Below, piece after piece: positions 10,881-22,815 of a stretch of 64,000 nt of DNA. Positions within the stretch are counted from its first letter, which is position 1. Every line of letters starts with the position of its first letter. The notes beneath the pieces are model-generated. The model ran no database searches, had not been told where the DNA came from, and saw nothing but the letters and a program-made list of their open reading frames with translations. Both the position numbers and the translations under genes were made by a program. This DNA comes from Proteus vulgaris (GTDB lineage Bacteria > Pseudomonadota > Gammaproteobacteria > Enterobacterales > Enterobacteriaceae). Location: assembly GCF_033708015.1 (NCBI RefSeq), contig NZ_CP137920.1, forward strand, positions 3,348,001 to 3,412,000, given 5' to 3'.

Positions 10881-13784
10881 ATGCCTTTTACTCTTGGTCA
10901 ACGTTGGATTAGCGATACTGAAAGCGAGCTTGGACTGGGTACTGTTGTGGCAGTTGATGCCCGCATGGTCACCTTACTTTTTCCTGCCTGTGGTGAAAAC
11001 CGCCTTTACTCCCGTCATGATGCACCCATAACGCGGGTGATGTTCAATGCAGGAGATACCGTTACCAGTCACGAAGGTTGGAAACTCGCCATCGATAACG
11101 TTGTAGAAGATAACGGCCTACTTATCTACCATGGTGTACGTTTAGACACTGAAGAGCCCGCACAATTACGCGAAGTGTTCTTAGATAACAAACTCACTTT
11201 TAATAAGCCTCAAGATCGCCTTTTTGCAGGCCAAATCGATCGAATGGATCGCTTTGCATTACGCTACCGCGCTCGTAAATTTATGAGCGAACAGTTTAAG
11301 CAAGCACAAAGTGGTTTACGTGGTATTCGTGCGAGCCTTATTCCTCATCAGCTCTATATTGCTAATGAAGTGGGAAAGCGTCATAACCCTCGCGTATTAT
11401 TAGCTGATGAAGTGGGTTTAGGTAAAACGATAGAAGCGGGTATGATTATCCACCAACAACTCATGGATGGTCGTGCAGAGCGCGTGTTGATTATTGTGCC
11501 TGAAAGCTTACAGCATCAGTGGTTAGTTGAAATGTTACGCCGTTTCAACCTGCGTTTCTCTCTATTTGATGATAGCCGTTATAGTGAATCTTTATTAGAT
11601 AGCGATAATCCATTTGAAACAGAACAGATGATCATCTGTTCTTTAGATTTTGTACGTAAAAATAAGCAACGATTTGAACATTTGGTTGAAGCAACATGGG
11701 ATATGTTAGTTGTCGATGAAGCACATCACCTTGTTTGGAGTGAAGATGCGCCAAGTCGTGAATATCAAGTCATTGAAGAGTTAGCAGAATCTATTCCTTC
11801 TGTATTGCTATTAACGGCAACCCCAGAGCAATTAGGCCAAGAAAGCCACTTCGCCCGTTTACGTCTGCTTGATCCAAGTCGTTTTCATGACTACAACGAA
11901 TTTATTAATGAGCAACAAAAGTATCGCCCTGTTGCCGATGCGGTCACTATTTTGCTATCAGAAGATGATTTAAATACCGAACAACAAAACATCATCAGTG
12001 AAATGATCAGCGAGCAAGATGTTGAGCCATTACTGAAAGCGGCAAATACGCAAGGTGAAGAACGAACTAAATCTCGTCAAGAACTGATCCATATGCTAAT
12101 GGACAGACACGGAACGGGGCGTTTGTTATTCCGTAACACCCGTTCTGGTGTTAAAGGTTTCCCAAATCGCTTACTTCACGCGATAAAACTGCCATTACCA
12201 ACACAATATCAAACCGCAATTAAAGTGGCTGAGATTATGGCCGCGAAAAAGAGCCTCGAAGTTCGAGCAAAAGAGATGCTCTATCCTGAACGTATTTACC
12301 AAGAGTTCGAAGGTGAAAACGCAACATGGTGGAACTTTGATCCTCGTGTTGAATGGTTATTGGGTTTCTTAACTGCAAATCGCCATGAAAAAGTACTCGT
12401 AATTTGTGCGCAAGCATCAACAGCACTGCAATTAGAACAAGTTTTACGTGAGCGTGAAGGTATTCGCGCGGCCGTCTTCCACGAGGGGATGTCATTACTT
12501 GAACGCGATCGCGCAGCGGCTTATTTCGCTTCCGAAGAAGAAGGTGCTCAAGTTCTGCTATGTTCAGAAATCGGATCGGAAGGACGTAACTTCCAGTTTG
12601 CTAATCAGCTGGTTATGTTTGACCTTCCATTTAACCCAGATTTACTAGAACAACGTATTGGCCGCCTCGATCGTATTGGTCAAAATCGAGACATTGATAT
12701 TAGCATTCCTTATCTTGAAGGTACTGCTCAATCCGTATTATTGCGCTGGTTCCATGAAGGGTTAGATGCCTTTGAGCATACTTGTCCAACCGGTCGCACT
12801 ATTTATGACAGCCAATATAATGCTCTCATCAATTATCTTGCACAGCCTAATGAATTAGCTGATTTTGATGAATTTATTGTCGCTTGTCGTAAACAACATG
12901 ATGAAATGAAACGCAAACTTGAACAAGGTCGCGACCGTCTATTAGAAATGCATTCTAACGGTGGTGAAGTTGGCGTTGAATTAGCCGGTGAAATTGCAGC
13001 TCAAGATAACGATCCTGAGTTAGTGAACTTTGCACTGAACTTGTTTGATATCGTCGGTATTAATCAAGAAGATCGTAGTGATAGCTTAATTATTTTAACG
13101 CCATCGGATCATATGTTAGTCCCTGATTTTCCAGGATTACCACAAGATGGTTGTACTATCACATTTGATAGAGAGCAAGCGCTATCACGTGAAGATACCC
13201 AGTTTATTAGTTGGGAACACCCAATTATCCGTAATGGCTTAGATTTAATTTTATCTGGTGATACAGGAAGTTGTGCTGTTTCTTTATTAAAAAATAAAGC
13301 ATTGCCAGTGGGAACCCTGTTAGTTGAATTGATTTATGTCATAGAGGCACAAGCCCCTAAACATCTTCATTTAAGTCGTTTCTTACCTGCGACACCAGTT
13401 CGCTTATTACTTGATCTAAAAGGTAATAATCTTGCTTCTCAAGTTGAGTTTGAAAGCTTTAACCGCCAATTAAACGCGGTTAATCGTCATACTTCAAGTA
13501 AACTGGTCAATGCGGTACAAAGTGAAGTTCACCATGTACTTAAAGCCTCTGAACCGCTAATGGAAGTCGAAGCCAAAGGACTTATCCAAAAAGCGAAAGA
13601 AGAGGCCGATCGCGTGCTAACTCATGAATTATCTCGCTTAAACGCTTTACGTGCGGTAAATCCTAATATTCGTGATGACGAAGTCGAAGCAATTGAAAAT
13701 GAACGTACTCATATTCTTAACCATTTAGATGAAGCAACATGGCGTTTAGATTCAATTCGCCTCATTGTTGTTACCCACCAATAA
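10881..13784 (+). CDS. rapA: RNA polymerase-associated ATP-dependent helicase RapA
   Basis: Swi2/Snf2 ATPase that binds RNA polymerase and promotes its recycling after termination. The 967-residue protein matches E. coli RapA (968). An N-terminal Tudor-like pair of domains is followed by the helicase core: DEVGLGKT (176-183), DEAH (279-282), LLTATPEQL, and in the second lobe [20 protein letters not shown] and [11 protein letters not shown]. The order polB-rapA-rluA-djlA-lptD matches the start of the E. coli chromosome. It ends just before a strong terminator hairpin. Confidence 0.96.
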   Translation: MPFTLGQRWISDTESELGLGTVVAVDARMVTLLFPACGENRLYSRHDAPITRVMFNAGDTVTSHEGWKLAIDNVVEDNGLLIYHGVRLDTEEPAQLREVFLDNKLTFNKPQDRLFAGQIDRMDRFALRYRARKFMSEQFKQAQSGLRGIRASLIPHQLYIANEVGKRHNPRVLLADEVGLGKTIEAGMIIHQQLMDGRAERVLIIVPESLQHQWLVEMLRRFNLRFSLFDDSRYSESLLDSDNPFETEQMIICSLDFVRKNKQRFEHLVEATWDMLVVDEAHHLVWSEDAPSREYQVIEELAESIPSVLLLTATPEQLGQESHFARLRLLDPSRFHDYNEFINEQQKYRPVADAVTILLSEDDLNTEQQNIISEMISEQDVEPLLKAANTQGEERTKSRQELIHMLMDRHGTGRLLFRNTRSGVKGFPNRLLHAIKLPLPTQYQTAIKVAEIMAAKKSLEVRAKEMLYPERIYQEFEGENATWWNFDPRVEWLLGFLTANRHEKVLVICAQASTALQLEQVLREREGIRAAVFHEGMSLLERDRAAAYFASEEEGAQVLLCSEIGSEGRNFQFANQLVMFDLPFNPDLLEQRIGRLDRIGQNRDIDISIPYLEGTAQSVLLRWFHEGLDAFEHTCPTGRTIYDSQYNALINYLAQPNELADFDEFIVACRKQHDEMKRKLEQGRDRLLEMHSNGGEVGVELAGEIAAQDNDPELVNFALNLFDIVGINQEDRSDSLIILTPSDHMLVPDFPGLPQDGCTITFDREQALSREDTQFISWEHPIIRNGLDLILSGDTGSCAVSLLKNKALPVGTLLVELIYVIEAQAPKHLHLSRFLPATPVRLLLDLKGNNLASQVEFESFNRQLNAVNRHTSSKLVNAVQSEVHHVLKASEPLMEVEAKGLIQKAKEEADRVLTHELSRLNALRAVNPNIRDDEVEAIENERTHILNHLDEATWRLDSIRLIVVTHQ

Positions 13785-13796
13785 TCACCGTTAAAG

Positions 13797-13824
13797 CGGG
13801 GAGTATTTCACTCCCCGTTGTTTT
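13797..13824 (+). terminator. Rho-independent terminator after rapA
   Basis: CGGGGAGT (13797-13804) pairs perfectly with ACTCCCCG (13810-13817) around a 5-nt loop, followed by TTGTTTT. It lies 13 nt after the rapA stop and 16 nt before rluA. Confidence 0.9.
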
Positions 13825-13839
13825 GATGAGATAGCCACT

Positions 13840-14493
13840 ATGATGGAAGTGTATAACCCGCCAACTGATCCTTGGTTACATGTTTTATATCAAGATGAGC
13901 ATATTATCGCCGTTAATAAACCCAGCGGATTACTGTCAGTGCCGGGCAAAGCCCCCGAGCATAACGACAGTATAATGTCGCGCATTAAAGGCGAATTTCC
14001 TCATGCTGAGTGTGTTCACCGCCTTGATATGGCAACCAGTGGCGTTATCGTTGTTGCACTCAATAAAGAAGCTGAGCGTGAACTAAAGCGTCAATTTCGT
14101 GAACGCGAACCTAAAAAAACCTATATCGCACGCGTTTGGGGACATATTGAAAAAGAAGAGGGATTGATTGATTTACCTTTGATTTGCGATTGGCCTAATC
14201 GACCAAAACAAAAAGTCTGTCATGAGACAGGGAAAGCGGCACAAACTTTTTATGAAGTGTTGGAATATGAAGAGAATGCGACAAGAGTAAAACTTTCACC
14301 TATTACTGGGCGTTCACATCAATTGCGGGTACATATGTTAGCGTTGGGGCATCCTATTTTAGGGGATCGCTTTTATGCACATCCGCAGGCAAGAGCAATG
14401 GCACCTCGCCTGCAGTTACATGCTCAGGAATTATTTATTACGCATCCTGCTTTCCGATCCCCGATACATTTTGAATGCCTTGCCGATTTTTAG
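13840..14493 (+). CDS. rluA: Dual-specificity 23S rRNA/tRNA pseudouridine synthase RluA
   Basis: Converts U746 of 23S rRNA and U32 of several tRNAs to pseudouridine in E. coli; the same role is expected here. The 217-residue protein has the RluA-family signature HRLDMATSGVIV with the catalytic Asp, preceded by NKPSGLLSVPGK and followed by ITGRSHQLRVHM. Length matches E. coli (219). Two adjacent ATG codons (13840, 13843) could both serve as start. The stop codon lies inside a perfect hairpin. Confidence 0.94.
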   Translation: MMEVYNPPTDPWLHVLYQDEHIIAVNKPSGLLSVPGKAPEHNDSIMSRIKGEFPHAECVHRLDMATSGVIVVALNKEAERELKRQFREREPKKTYIARVWGHIEKEEGLIDLPLICDWPNRPKQKVCHETGKAAQTFYEVLEYEENATRVKLSPITGRSHQLRVHMLALGHPILGDRFYAHPQARAMAPRLQLHAQELFITHPAFRSPIHFECLADF

Positions 14494-14511
14494 TGTTCTA
14501 TGACACTAAAA
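14488..14511. terminator. Hairpin at the rluA / small-ORF convergence
   Basis: TTTTAGTGT (14488-14496) pairs with ACACTAAAA (14503-14511) around a 6-nt loop. The hairpin contains the stop codons of both rluA (plus) and the small ORF (minus). It is AT-rich with no long T-run, so termination in either direction is only suggested. Confidence 0.45.
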
Positions 14512-14590
14512 CAGTCACTGAACTCAATGAAGCAAGGAGCAGACAAAGCGCTAATCCCATAACCCCAACAAGAACACGGACGTTTGACAT
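14498..14590 (-). CDS. Small hydrophobic protein, 30 residues (putative)
   Basis: An ATG at 14590 on the minus strand is preceded by AAGGAAC about 8 nt upstream. It opens a 30-codon frame that reads MSNVRVLVGVMGLALCLLLA and then SLSSVTVLVS before TAG. The product is a basic N-terminus followed by one unbroken hydrophobic stretch, as in single-span small membrane proteins; it could also be a signal-anchor or a toxin-like peptide. It converges on rluA and lies about 145 nt beyond the end of djlA on the same strand. I do not recognise a family. The strong ribosome binding site and membrane-like composition support it; no comparative data are available. Confidence 0.5.
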   Translation of the reverse strand: MSNVRVLVGVMGLALCLLLASLSSVTVLVS

Positions 14591-14736
14591 GGATAGAGTT
14601 CCTTTTTTAAGAGAAGAGAGAAAGAAATAATTAAATTTCACTTATATTTTACCGTGATAAATAATAAACTCAACTCAGTGTAAGTTATCTCTATCACGGA
14701 ATAATTCTCTCTTTTCTCATCTTCATTTACAAGATG

Positions 14737-15537
14737 TTAACGAAATCCTTTTTCTTTTTTAATCAAATCGTAAGCAACCTGTATAGACTGTGCTTTTTGT
14801 TTTGCAATTTCCATCATTTCTGGCGGTAAACCTTTCGCAACAAGTTTATCTGGATGATGTTCTCCCATTAATTTTCTATAAGCCCTTTTAATGGTTTTAA
14901 CATCATCACTCTCATCTACGCCGAGTACCTTACACGCATCAGAGAGCGTTGGCCCTTGAGGTTGAGGCTGATAACCCTGTCTATTCTGATAATGAAAATT
15001 CTGACCAGCCTGCATCATTGCTAATATATGTTCAAAATGTGCACGAGAAAAACCTAGCTCATCGATAATGATAAATAGCATTTTTCTTTCATTTGGATGC
15101 AGTTGACCATCCGCGAAAGCAGCTTGTAATTGGATTTCCAGAAACATCTGAAGCAAGTCTCGGCGTCCAGCACAAATTTGTCGAACGCGTTGCAATGTGG
15201 TCCTCAATGGAAAATCAGGTGATTTACCTTCTCTAAAAGCTTGTTGTGCAGCTTGGCGACCAACGCCATGCAGATTCATGCGATCCATTAATTCGCTGGC
15301 AAGAGAGATATCCGTTTGGGTCACTCGCCCTTTTGATTTTGTCAGGTGGCCTAAAACTTGAAAGGTTGCAGCAAAGAAAAAAGCTTGTCTATCACGCGTA
15401 TAGCGCCCACCACTTCCTAATTTACTTCGTTGCATGTCATAAAGGTGCCCCAGAAAAACACCAATAACAATGCCCCAAAAGCCTATTCCTGCAAAACTAC
15501 CAATGGTAAGGCCTAATAATTTTCCCCAATAGCGCAT
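14737..15537 (-). CDS. djlA: Membrane-anchored DnaJ-like co-chaperone DjlA
   Basis: Type III J-domain protein that recruits DnaK and, in E. coli, influences Rcs signalling. The 266-residue product has one N-terminal membrane span with Gly-rich spacing ([22 protein letters not shown], about 9-30), a central TerB-like helical domain (about 55-180) and a C-terminal J domain with the diagnostic HPD in GEHHPDKLV. Gly and Gln repeats precede the J domain. Length is close to E. coli (271). It is divergent from lptD, as in E. coli. Confidence 0.95.
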   Translation of the reverse strand: MRYWGKLLGLTIGSFAGIGFWGIVIGVFLGHLYDMQRSKLGSGGRYTRDRQAFFFAATFQVLGHLTKSKGRVTQTDISLASELMDRMNLHGVGRQAAQQAFREGKSPDFPLRTTLQRVRQICAGRRDLLQMFLEIQLQAAFADGQLHPNERKMLFIIIDELGFSRAHFEHILAMMQAGQNFHYQNRQGYQPQPQGPTLSDACKVLGVDESDDVKTIKRAYRKLMGEHHPDKLVAKGLPPEMMEIAKQKAQSIQVAYDLIKKEKGFR

Positions 15538-15757
15538 AGACTCCTCAAATCTTCAATGCTCTGACTGCAATTTTGCATTATCATACTATTCATTTGCTTG
15601 CACACCTAACACCAAGCGACCTCTAAATAGACTTTTTCTTAAAATGAAGAGATTTACTGTTTCTCTTTGGGCAGAGGTAATGCTGTTTTCGTTTAAATTG
15701 TGTTAAAGTAAAATGAGTGACCAAACGAATAACTTTAGCGTTGTTATACAGCATGAA

Positions 15758-15783
15758 ATACCGCATCAGCGCGGTGTTTTTTT
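15758..15783 (+). terminator. Orphan intrinsic terminator between djlA and lptD
   Basis: ATACCGC (15758-15764) pairs with GCGGTGT (15771-15777, one G-T wobble) around a 6-nt loop and is followed by a T-run to 15783. No plus-strand gene lies upstream before the divergent djlA start at 15537. It therefore ends a short leader or small RNA, or attenuates lptD transcription. Confidence 0.6.
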
Positions 15784-15967
15784 GTTTCTAATAAGGCTAT
15801 AACCCTATTTCAACACAGAAACATCGAAAAAATGAGGCTTACGCCTATTTTTCGGTTACCGTTAGAACAATGTTCAGAACGTTGGGCTGGTGTCGCATAA
15901 CTCCCTGCGTTAGTTTCTCGCTGTTTATCAGCACGAAGCCACTGATGACGGAAGCACATAAATACTT

Positions 15968-18340
15968 ATGAAAAAAAGTTATCCCACACTGCTGGCCACC
16001 CTAGTTTGGGCCACAATATACGGTCAGCCTGCTTATGCTGATCTTGCCTCCCAATGTTTACTGGGAGTTCCTGTTTATAACAAACCGTTAGTACAAGGCG
16101 ATCCTAATAACTTGCCTGTCACCATCACTGCAAATGATATGCAAGGTGAATACCCTCGTATGATCAAATATAAAGGTGATGTTGATATTAAACAGGGAAA
16201 CCAAACCTTAAGTGCCGACAGTGTTGAACTGACACAGACAGAGGGAGAAGCGCCATTAAGAATGGTCACCGCAACGGGAAATGTCTCTTATGATGATCCT
16301 CAAATCATCTTAAAAGGCCCTCGTGCTTGGTCCAATCTTAATAATAAAGATACGGATATTGAACAAGGTGATTACCAGATGGTGGGTCGCCAAGGTCGTG
16401 GTTATGCCAATAAGATGCAAATGCGTGGAGAAAACCGTTATACCATTATGGATAAAGGGATGTTCACCTCTTGCTTACCTGGCGATGATAGCTGGAGTGT
16501 TGTCGGCTCTGAGGTTATTTTAGACCGTGAAGAACAAGTTGCTGAAATTTGGAATGCACGCTTTCGAGTCGCTAATGTCCCTATTTTTTACAGCCCTTAT
16601 CTTCAATTGCCTATCGGTGATAAACGCCGTTCTGGTTTCTTAATTCCAAACGGAAGCTACTCTCGTAGTTCAGGATTTGATTTCCAACTCCCTTACTATT
16701 GGAATATCGCCCCTAATTACGATGCAACGATTACAACTAACTATATTAGCCGTCGTGGTTTAAAATTAGATAATGAATTCCGTTATTTAACAACGCCGGG
16801 GCGCGGTACTATCGCTGTTGATTGGATTAACCACGATAGCCAATACAATAAAGATAAAGCAGAAAATAAATCAGGTTATCTTCCCCGTGATTCTGCAACA
16901 CGTTGGCTGTTTTACTGGGGTCATAGTGGTGTCATGAACAATGTGTGGCGATTTAATGTCGACTACACCAAAGTCAGTGATAACAAATACTTTACTGATT
17001 TTACTTCTCAATATGGTAATACCACTGATGGTTATGCGACCCAGAAATTTAGTACGGGTTATGCACAACAGAACTGGAATGCCACTTTAACCACCAAGCA
17101 ATTCCAAATCTTCTCTGATAATAAAGATGCAAGAGCTTATCGTGCCGAGCCTCAGCTTGATCTGAATTATTATAAGAATGATATCGGGCCGTTTGATTTC
17201 CGAACTTATGCTCAGTTTGTCCGTTTTACCAGCGTGGGTGAAAATACGCCTGAAGCAAATCGTTTCCATATTGAACCAACGATTTCACTCCCTACGTCAG
17301 CAGGTTGGGCAAGCTTTAATAATGAACTGAAAGTGATGGCAACCCATTACGATCAGGACATTCCTGATGCTTATAAGAAAAGATATCCTAACCAATTAGA
17401 CGACAGTGTTAATCGTGTATTGCCACAGTTTAAATCTGATATGAAAGTGGTTTTCGAGCGTCAATATCAAACTAATGATATTACACAGACTCTTGAGCCA
17501 CGAATACAATATCTTTATGTCCCTTATAAAGATCAGTCTAATATCAATAACTTTGACTCCGCATTATTACAGTCAAACTATAGCGGACTTTTCCGCGATA
17601 GAATGTATGGGGGTCTTGACCGCATTGCTTCTGCAAACCAATTAACCACGGGTATCACTTCGCGTTTTTATGATAGTGAATTAGTTGAACGTTTTAACGT
17701 TTCTGTAGGTCAAATCTACTTCTTTGAACGTCCAAGAACAGGCCCAGCTTCTATTGGTAATGAAATCATTAATAGCAAAGATGAAACGGGTTCAATGGTT
17801 TGGGCGGGTGATGCCTACTGGCGGATCACGGATACCGTAGGTATGCGTGGTGGTTTACAATATGACCGCCGTTTAGGTAGCGTATCAATGGGCGATGCAA
17901 TTATGGAATATCGCGCGGATAGCGATCATCTTCTACAGTTGAGTTATCGTTATGTCGATCGTGATTATATCCAAGCAACGCGTGTTCGCCCTTATGACGG
18001 CGGTATTAATAAACTTCCTGAATACCAAAAAGGGATTTCACAAGTCGGTGTTGTAGGTAGCTGGCCATTAGCAGAACGCTGGGGACTTGTGGGTGCTTAT
18101 TACTTTGATACCAAAGAGTCCGAACCTGTTAGCCAAATGGTGGGTGTGCAATATAATACCTGTTGCTGGGCTGTGAACGTCGGTTATGAACGAAAAATTG
18201 TTGGCTGGAAAGTTGACCACAGTGATATTGACAATAAATGGTCAATCAACGTGGAACTCAGAGGCCTAAGTAACAATCATAGTTTGGGTAGCCAGAAAAT
18301 GCTTGAACGCGGTATCTTACCTTATCAAAGAGCATTCTGA
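15968..18340 (+). CDS. lptD: LPS assembly outer-membrane protein LptD
   Basis: Outer-membrane beta-barrel that, with LptE, inserts lipopolysaccharide into the outer leaflet. The 790-residue precursor has a signal peptide ending near YGQPAYA, an N-terminal periplasmic OstA/LptA-like domain (about 50-190) and a large barrel. The four disulfide-forming cysteines are present: Cys30 in ASQCLLG, one in FTSCLPGDD, and the adjacent pair in NTCCWAV near the C-terminus. It heads the lptD-surA-pdxA-rsmA-apaG-apaH series, all on one strand with short gaps or overlaps. About 430 nt of leader separate it from djlA. Confidence 0.96.
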   Translation: MKKSYPTLLATLVWATIYGQPAYADLASQCLLGVPVYNKPLVQGDPNNLPVTITANDMQGEYPRMIKYKGDVDIKQGNQTLSADSVELTQTEGEAPLRMVTATGNVSYDDPQIILKGPRAWSNLNNKDTDIEQGDYQMVGRQGRGYANKMQMRGENRYTIMDKGMFTSCLPGDDSWSVVGSEVILDREEQVAEIWNARFRVANVPIFYSPYLQLPIGDKRRSGFLIPNGSYSRSSGFDFQLPYYWNIAPNYDATITTNYISRRGLKLDNEFRYLTTPGRGTIAVDWINHDSQYNKDKAENKSGYLPRDSATRWLFYWGHSGVMNNVWRFNVDYTKVSDNKYFTDFTSQYGNTTDGYATQKFSTGYAQQNWNATLTTKQFQIFSDNKDARAYRAEPQLDLNYYKNDIGPFDFRTYAQFVRFTSVGENTPEANRFHIEPTISLPTSAGWASFNNELKVMATHYDQDIPDAYKKRYPNQLDDSVNRVLPQFKSDMKVVFERQYQTNDITQTLEPRIQYLYVPYKDQSNINNFDSALLQSNYSGLFRDRMYGGLDRIASANQLTTGITSRFYDSELVERFNVSVGQIYFFERPRTGPASIGNEIINSKDETGSMVWAGDAYWRITDTVGMRGGLQYDRRLGSVSMGDAIMEYRADSDHLLQLSYRYVDRDYIQATRVRPYDGGINKLPEYQKGISQVGVVGSWPLAERWGLVGAYYFDTKESEPVSQMVGVQYNTCCWAVNVGYERKIVGWKVDHSDIDNKWSINVELRGLSNNHSLGSQKMLERGILPYQRAF

Positions 18341-18417
18341 TTTAATCAGACTACGGAATTGGCTGAATAAATATGTCACCCCGCAATAAGATGCGGAAAA
18401 TACATAATGGGAAACTT

Positions 18418-19728
18418 ATGAAAAATTGGAAAACGCTGTTTATCGGCTTAATGATCACGGTCGGTGCAGCTACCAGCTCAACAACATTTGCTGCTCAAGA
18501 ATTAAACCGTGTATCGGCTATCGTCAATAACGGTGTCGTTCTAGAAAGTGACGTCAATAGAATGCTACAGACGGTCAAAATGAACGCAAAAAATGCGGGA
18601 CAAGAGATGCCTGATGAGCAAGTCCTTCGCCAACAAATTCTAGAACGTTTGGTGATGGATAACATCATTTTGCAAATGGCACAACAAATGCAAATTGATA
18701 TTCCTGATGCTGCAGTAGAGTCTACAATTCAGGGTATTGCTGCTGAAAATAAACTTTCTCTTGATCAACTGAAAAAACGTCTTGCTGCCGATGGCATTTC
18801 TTATAACGAATATCGCCAAGATATCCGTAAAGAGATGATGTTAGCAGAAGTGCGCAATAATGAGGTGCGTCGTCGCATCACTATTTTACCTCAAGAAGTT
18901 GACTCGCTCGCTAAACAAATTGAAAACCAAGCAAGTCAAAGTGTTGACCTAAACCTGAGTCATATCTTAATTCCATTATCAGAAAACCCTGCGCCAGCAG
19001 AAATGGAAAAAGCAAAGCAAGTCATTGATCGTATTATGAATCAGCTTAAGAATGGTGCGGATTTCGGCAAGTTAGCAGCAACTTATTCTGCTGATCCACA
19101 AGCGTTAAATGGCGGTAATATGGGTTGGGCATCTATTGATGAATTACCAACGTTATTTGCAAAAGAGTTAGCAAATGCGCAAAAAGGTCAAATCGTAGGA
19201 CCTATTCACTCTGGCGTTGGCTTACACATTATCAAAGTAAACGATATTCGTGGTGGCTCTAATACCCTTTCTGTTACAGAAGTTAAAAGCCGTCATATTC
19301 TGCTAAAAAGTTCACCAATCATGAATGATGAACAAGCCTACGCCAAGTTACAGCAGATCTCTGCCGATATTCGCAATGGTAAAATCACGTTTGCTGATGC
19401 AGCAAAAGAGTACTCAGAAGATCCGGGTTCTGCATTACGCGGTGGTGAGTTAGGATGGTCAATGCCTGATGTTTACGATCCCGCATTCCGTGATGCGTTA
19501 ATGCGCTTAAATAAAAACGAATTAAGCCAACCCGTACGCTCAAACTTTGGCTGGCATTTAATTGAATTAGAAGACACACGTAGTGTTGATAAAACAGATG
19601 CCGCAAATAAAGAACAAGCATACCGTTTACTCTTCAACCGTAAATTTAATGAAGAAGTACAAAACTGGATGCAAGAGCTGCGAGTAGGGGCTTATGTGAA
19701 AATAATGAACGAGAATAATGCAAACTAA
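18418..19728 (+). CDS. surA: Periplasmic chaperone/peptidyl-prolyl isomerase SurA
   Basis: Folds and escorts outer-membrane proteins, including LptD encoded just upstream, to the BAM complex. I start it at ATG 18418, where a clear signal peptide begins ([11 protein letters not shown], ending TTFAAQE); an in-frame start 15 codons upstream would add a polar extension. The 436-residue precursor has the N-terminal chaperone module, two parvulin domains (around [10 protein letters not shown] and [10 protein letters not shown]) and a short C-terminal helix. Its end overlaps pdxA by 11 nt. Confidence 0.95.
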   Translation: MKNWKTLFIGLMITVGAATSSTTFAAQELNRVSAIVNNGVVLESDVNRMLQTVKMNAKNAGQEMPDEQVLRQQILERLVMDNIILQMAQQMQIDIPDAAVESTIQGIAAENKLSLDQLKKRLAADGISYNEYRQDIRKEMMLAEVRNNEVRRRITILPQEVDSLAKQIENQASQSVDLNLSHILIPLSENPAPAEMEKAKQVIDRIMNQLKNGADFGKLAATYSADPQALNGGNMGWASIDELPTLFAKELANAQKGQIVGPIHSGVGLHIIKVNDIRGGSNTLSVTEVKSRHILLKSSPIMNDEQAYAKLQQISADIRNGKITFADAAKEYSEDPGSALRGGELGWSMPDVYDPAFRDALMRLNKNELSQPVRSNFGWHLIELEDTRSVDKTDAANKEQAYRLLFNRKFNEEVQNWMQELRVGAYVKIMNENNAN

Positions 19729-20716
19729 GCAAATAAAACCACTTGTTATCACCCCCGGCGAACCAGCCGGGGTTGGTCCTGACCTGATTATCTCATTAGC
19801 ACAAATGAGTTGGGATTTACCTTGGGTTGTTTGTGCTGATCCTCAGTTACTTAAAACAAGAGCAGAATTGTTAAATCTGCCTCTTTCATTAGTTGAATAC
19901 GATCCAACCTCGCCACCTCGAGTACATACACCAAGCCAAATTTGCGTACTCCCAATCGCTCTTCACACGAATGTCATTCCAAGTACATTAGATGCACTCA
20001 ATGGATTATACGTTGTAGAAACATTAGCTCGTGCTTGTGATGGCTGTCTAAATGGTGAATTTTCAGCGCTTGTGACTGGACCTGTACATAAAGGCATTAT
20101 CAATGATGCGGGTGTCCATTTTACAGGACATACCGAATTTTTTGCTGATCGTAGCCACTGTGAACGTGTTGTCATGATGCTGGCGACAAACACATTAAGA
20201 GTCGCATTGGCAACCACACATTTACCATTACGAGATGTGGCAGATGCAATTACAGGCGAGCTTCTGCATGAAATTATCACCATTTTAAACCACGATTTAA
20301 AAACCAAATTTGGTATAGTCGAACCTCAAATTTACGTCTGTGGTCTTAATCCTCATGCGGGAGAAGGCGGTCATATGGGACGTGAAGAAATTGATATTAT
20401 TGAGCCTGCATTAACACAATTACGTCAGCAAGGCATTCATCTTCATGGGCCTTATCCTGCTGATACCTTATTCCAACCTAAATATCTAACACATGCTGAT
20501 GCAGTACTTGCAATGTATCACGATCAGGGATTACCTGTGCTAAAATATGAAGGTTTCGGTCGTGCCGTGAATATCACTCTCGGTCTTCCTTTTATCCGTA
20601 CTTCTGTTGATCATGGCACCGCCCTTGAGCTTGCAGGTACGAAAAGCGCAGATGCTGGCAGTTTTTGCACCGCATTAAATTTAGCCATTAATATGATACA
20701 AAATTGTAATGAATAA
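19718..20716 (+). CDS. pdxA: 4-hydroxythreonine-4-phosphate dehydrogenase
   Basis: NAD-dependent enzyme of the DXP-dependent pyridoxal phosphate pathway, oxidising 4-phosphohydroxy-L-threonine. The 332-residue protein opens with [12 protein letters not shown] and has the metal-site histidines in [27 protein letters not shown] and [13 protein letters not shown], followed by [13 protein letters not shown]. Length matches E. coli (329). It overlaps surA by 11 nt and rsmA by 8 nt, so translation is probably coupled. Confidence 0.96.
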   Translation: MQTKQIKPLVITPGEPAGVGPDLIISLAQMSWDLPWVVCADPQLLKTRAELLNLPLSLVEYDPTSPPRVHTPSQICVLPIALHTNVIPSTLDALNGLYVVETLARACDGCLNGEFSALVTGPVHKGIINDAGVHFTGHTEFFADRSHCERVVMMLATNTLRVALATTHLPLRDVADAITGELLHEIITILNHDLKTKFGIVEPQIYVCGLNPHAGEGGHMGREEIDIIEPALTQLRQQGIHLHGPYPADTLFQPKYLTHADAVLAMYHDQGLPVLKYEGFGRAVNITLGLPFIRTSVDHGTALELAGTKSADAGSFCTALNLAINMIQNCNE

Positions 20717-21527
20717 TAGAGTCCATCAGGGGCACTTTGCCCGCAAACGCTTCGGGCAGAACTTTTTAACAGACAGCTATATTATTGAAAGTATTGTTGA
20801 ATCCATTTATCCTCAACCTGGTGAAGCCATTGTTGAAATCGGCCCTGGTTTAGGTGCAATTACAGAACCAGTAGGTGCAAGAATGGATAAAATGACGGTT
20901 GTCGAAATTGACCGTGATTTAGCCGCTCGTTTAGAAGTTCATCCTACATTAAAAGACAAGCTGACCATTATTCAGCAAGATGCAATGACAATCGATTTTG
21001 CGCAATTAGCAAAAGAGCGTCAGCAGCCTCTGCGTGTTTTTGGTAACTTGCCTTATAATATTTCAACACCACTTATGTTCCACTTATTCAGTTTTGCTGA
21101 CGCTATTTCTGATATGACATTTATGTTGCAAAAAGAAGTGGTTAATCGTCTTGTTGCGAGTCACGGTAGCAAAACTTATGGTCGCTTAAGTGTGATGGCA
21201 CAATATTATTGTCAAATCATCCCTGTACTTGAAGTTCCCCCTACTTCATTTAAACCAGCACCAAAAGTTGATTCAGCGGTTGTTCGCTTAATCCCTTACA
21301 AAGAGAAGCCATACCCAGTAACGGACATTGCAATGCTTAGCCGTATTACCGCTCAAGCATTTAATCAACGACGTAAAACACTACGTAATAGCTTGGGTGG
21401 ATTACTTACAGCAGAAGATATGACAGCACTTGATATCGATCCAACAGCAAGAGCAGAAAACATTTCTGTTGAGCAATACTGTAAAGTGGCAAACTGGTTA
21501 TCGCAAAAGCAAGACTCACAAGCATAA
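20709..21527 (+). CDS. rsmA: 16S rRNA dimethyladenosine transferase
   Basis: Dimethylates A1518 and A1519 of 16S rRNA during late small-subunit assembly (also called KsgA). The 272-residue sequence has KRFGQNFL at the start, the SAM-binding [10 protein letters not shown], the catalytic NLPYNIS motif and a [12 protein letters not shown] region typical of KsgA/Dim1. Length equals E. coli (273). The start overlaps the pdxA stop by 8 nt, and apaG follows 25 nt later. Confidence 0.96.
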   Translation: MNNRVHQGHFARKRFGQNFLTDSYIIESIVESIYPQPGEAIVEIGPGLGAITEPVGARMDKMTVVEIDRDLAARLEVHPTLKDKLTIIQQDAMTIDFAQLAKERQQPLRVFGNLPYNISTPLMFHLFSFADAISDMTFMLQKEVVNRLVASHGSKTYGRLSVMAQYYCQIIPVLEVPPTSFKPAPKVDSAVVRLIPYKEKPYPVTDIAMLSRITAQAFNQRRKTLRNSLGGLLTAEDMTALDIDPTARAENISVEQYCKVANWLSQKQDSQA

Positions 21528-21552
21528 GATAGAACCAGAGACAGGAGGCACT

Positions 21553-21930
21553 ATGTTCACCTCATCAAAAGTGGCGATACAGGTACAAAGCGTTTACATT
21601 GAAAGCCAATCTTCCCCAGAAGATCAACGATATGTTTTTGCTTATACCATATCAATTCATAATTTGAATAAATGTGCAATTCGCCTCCTGCGTCGCTATT
21701 GGTTGATCACCAATGCACAAGGTAATACCACTGAAGTTCGAGGCGAAGGTGTTGTCGGCGAACAGCCACTTATTGAGCCTGGCACACAATACCGTTATAC
21801 CAGTGGTGCCGTTCTTGAAACACCAATGGGAACAATGGAAGGTCATTATGAAATGATTGATACTGACGGCCGATTATTTCAAATAGAGATCCCTGTTTTC
21901 CGCCTTGCGCTTCCAACATTGATAAACTAA
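21553..21930 (+). CDS. apaG: ApaG family protein (DUF525)
   Basis: Small conserved beta-sandwich protein of unclear biochemical role, encoded in the apaG-apaH pair and linked to cobalt/magnesium phenotypes in Salmonella. A longer open frame begins at 21430 inside rsmA, but ATG 21553 with AGGAGG 6 nt before it gives exactly the 125-residue E. coli length. The ApaG motifs [28 protein letters not shown] and [12 protein letters not shown] are present. apaH starts 2 nt after its stop. Confidence 0.94.
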   Translation: MFTSSKVAIQVQSVYIESQSSPEDQRYVFAYTISIHNLNKCAIRLLRRYWLITNAQGNTTEVRGEGVVGEQPLIEPGTQYRYTSGAVLETPMGTMEGHYEMIDTDGRLFQIEIPVFRLALPTLIN

Positions 21931-21932
21931 CT

Positions 21933-22754
21933 ATGGCAACGTATTTAATTGGTGATATTCATGGCTGTTACCATGAACTGCGCCACCTTCTTGATAAAGT
22001 CAGTTTCGATCCTACACAGGATACATTGTGGCTAACAGGTGATCTTGTTGCTAGAGGCCCTGACTCACTTGAAGTACTACGCTTTGTAAAAAGCTTAGGC
22101 TCTTCCCTTAAACTCGTCTTGGGCAATCATGATCTTCATCTTTTAGGTGTATTTGCAAAAATTAGTCGCAATAAGCCAAGAGATAAGCTAAATGATTTAC
22201 TTAATGCACCTGATGCAGATGAATTAATTAATTGGTTAAGACGCCAACCTGTATTGCAAGTTGATGAAGACAAGAAAATCATCATGGCTCACGCGGGGAT
22301 CACGCCCCAATGGGATTTAGAAACAGCTAAAATGTGCGCTCGTGAAGTCGAAGCTATTTTAAGTAGTGATAGCTATCCTTTGTTTATTAACTCAATGTAT
22401 GGCGATTTACCAAACAACTGGTCACCAGAACTTTCGGGTCTAGCACGATTACGCTTTAGTACTAATGCACTCACACGTATGCGTTACTGTTTTCCTAATG
22501 GTCAACTCGATATGATTTGCAAAGATAAACCTCAGGACGCGCCTGCTCCCTTAAAGCCCTGGTTCGATTTACCAAGCCAATTACCTGAAGGTTATAGCAT
22601 TATATTTGGGCATTGGGCCTCTCTTGAAGGAAAAGGTACGCCTGATAATATTTATGCATTAGATACGGGATGTTGTTGGGGGGGAAATCTCACTTGTTTA
22701 CGTTGGGAAGACAAACGATATTTCACGCAATCTAGCCTATCTACTCCCAAATAA
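21933..22754 (+). CDS. apaH: Symmetrical diadenosine tetraphosphatase
   Basis: Hydrolyses Ap4A symmetrically to two ADP and also removes Np4 caps from RNA in E. coli. The 273-residue protein shows the PPP-family metal-site series: [10 protein letters not shown] near residue 7, [21 protein letters not shown] and the later His in [10 protein letters not shown]. It is the last gene of the lptD-to-apaH series. A 9-bp hairpin without a T-run lies 31 nt after its stop. Confidence 0.96.
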   Translation: MATYLIGDIHGCYHELRHLLDKVSFDPTQDTLWLTGDLVARGPDSLEVLRFVKSLGSSLKLVLGNHDLHLLGVFAKISRNKPRDKLNDLLNAPDADELINWLRRQPVLQVDEDKKIIMAHAGITPQWDLETAKMCAREVEAILSSDSYPLFINSMYGDLPNNWSPELSGLARLRFSTNALTRMRYCFPNGQLDMICKDKPQDAPAPLKPWFDLPSQLPEGYSIIFGHWASLEGKGTPDNIYALDTGCCWGGNLTCLRWEDKRYFTQSSLSTPK

Positions 22755-22784
22755 TCCACTTATTATCCCCTTCCTTCTTTTCCA

Positions 22785-22815
22785 AGCGCAAAATGGCTAC
22801 CTGACCTTTTGCGCT
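22785..22815 (+). terminator. Hairpin after apaH
   Basis: AGCGCAAAA (22785-22793) pairs perfectly with TTTTGCGCT (22807-22815). No T-run follows, so it may stabilise the mRNA end rather than terminate transcription. Confidence 0.4.

Noticed and set aside
15860..15900. Sigma-E promoter for lptD
   Set aside because: AGAACGTT is near the -35 consensus, but no convincing -10 element follows at the right spacing.
21430..21552. Upstream extension of apaG
   Set aside because: It lies inside rsmA in another frame. ATG 21553 has an excellent Shine-Dalgarno and gives the standard length.
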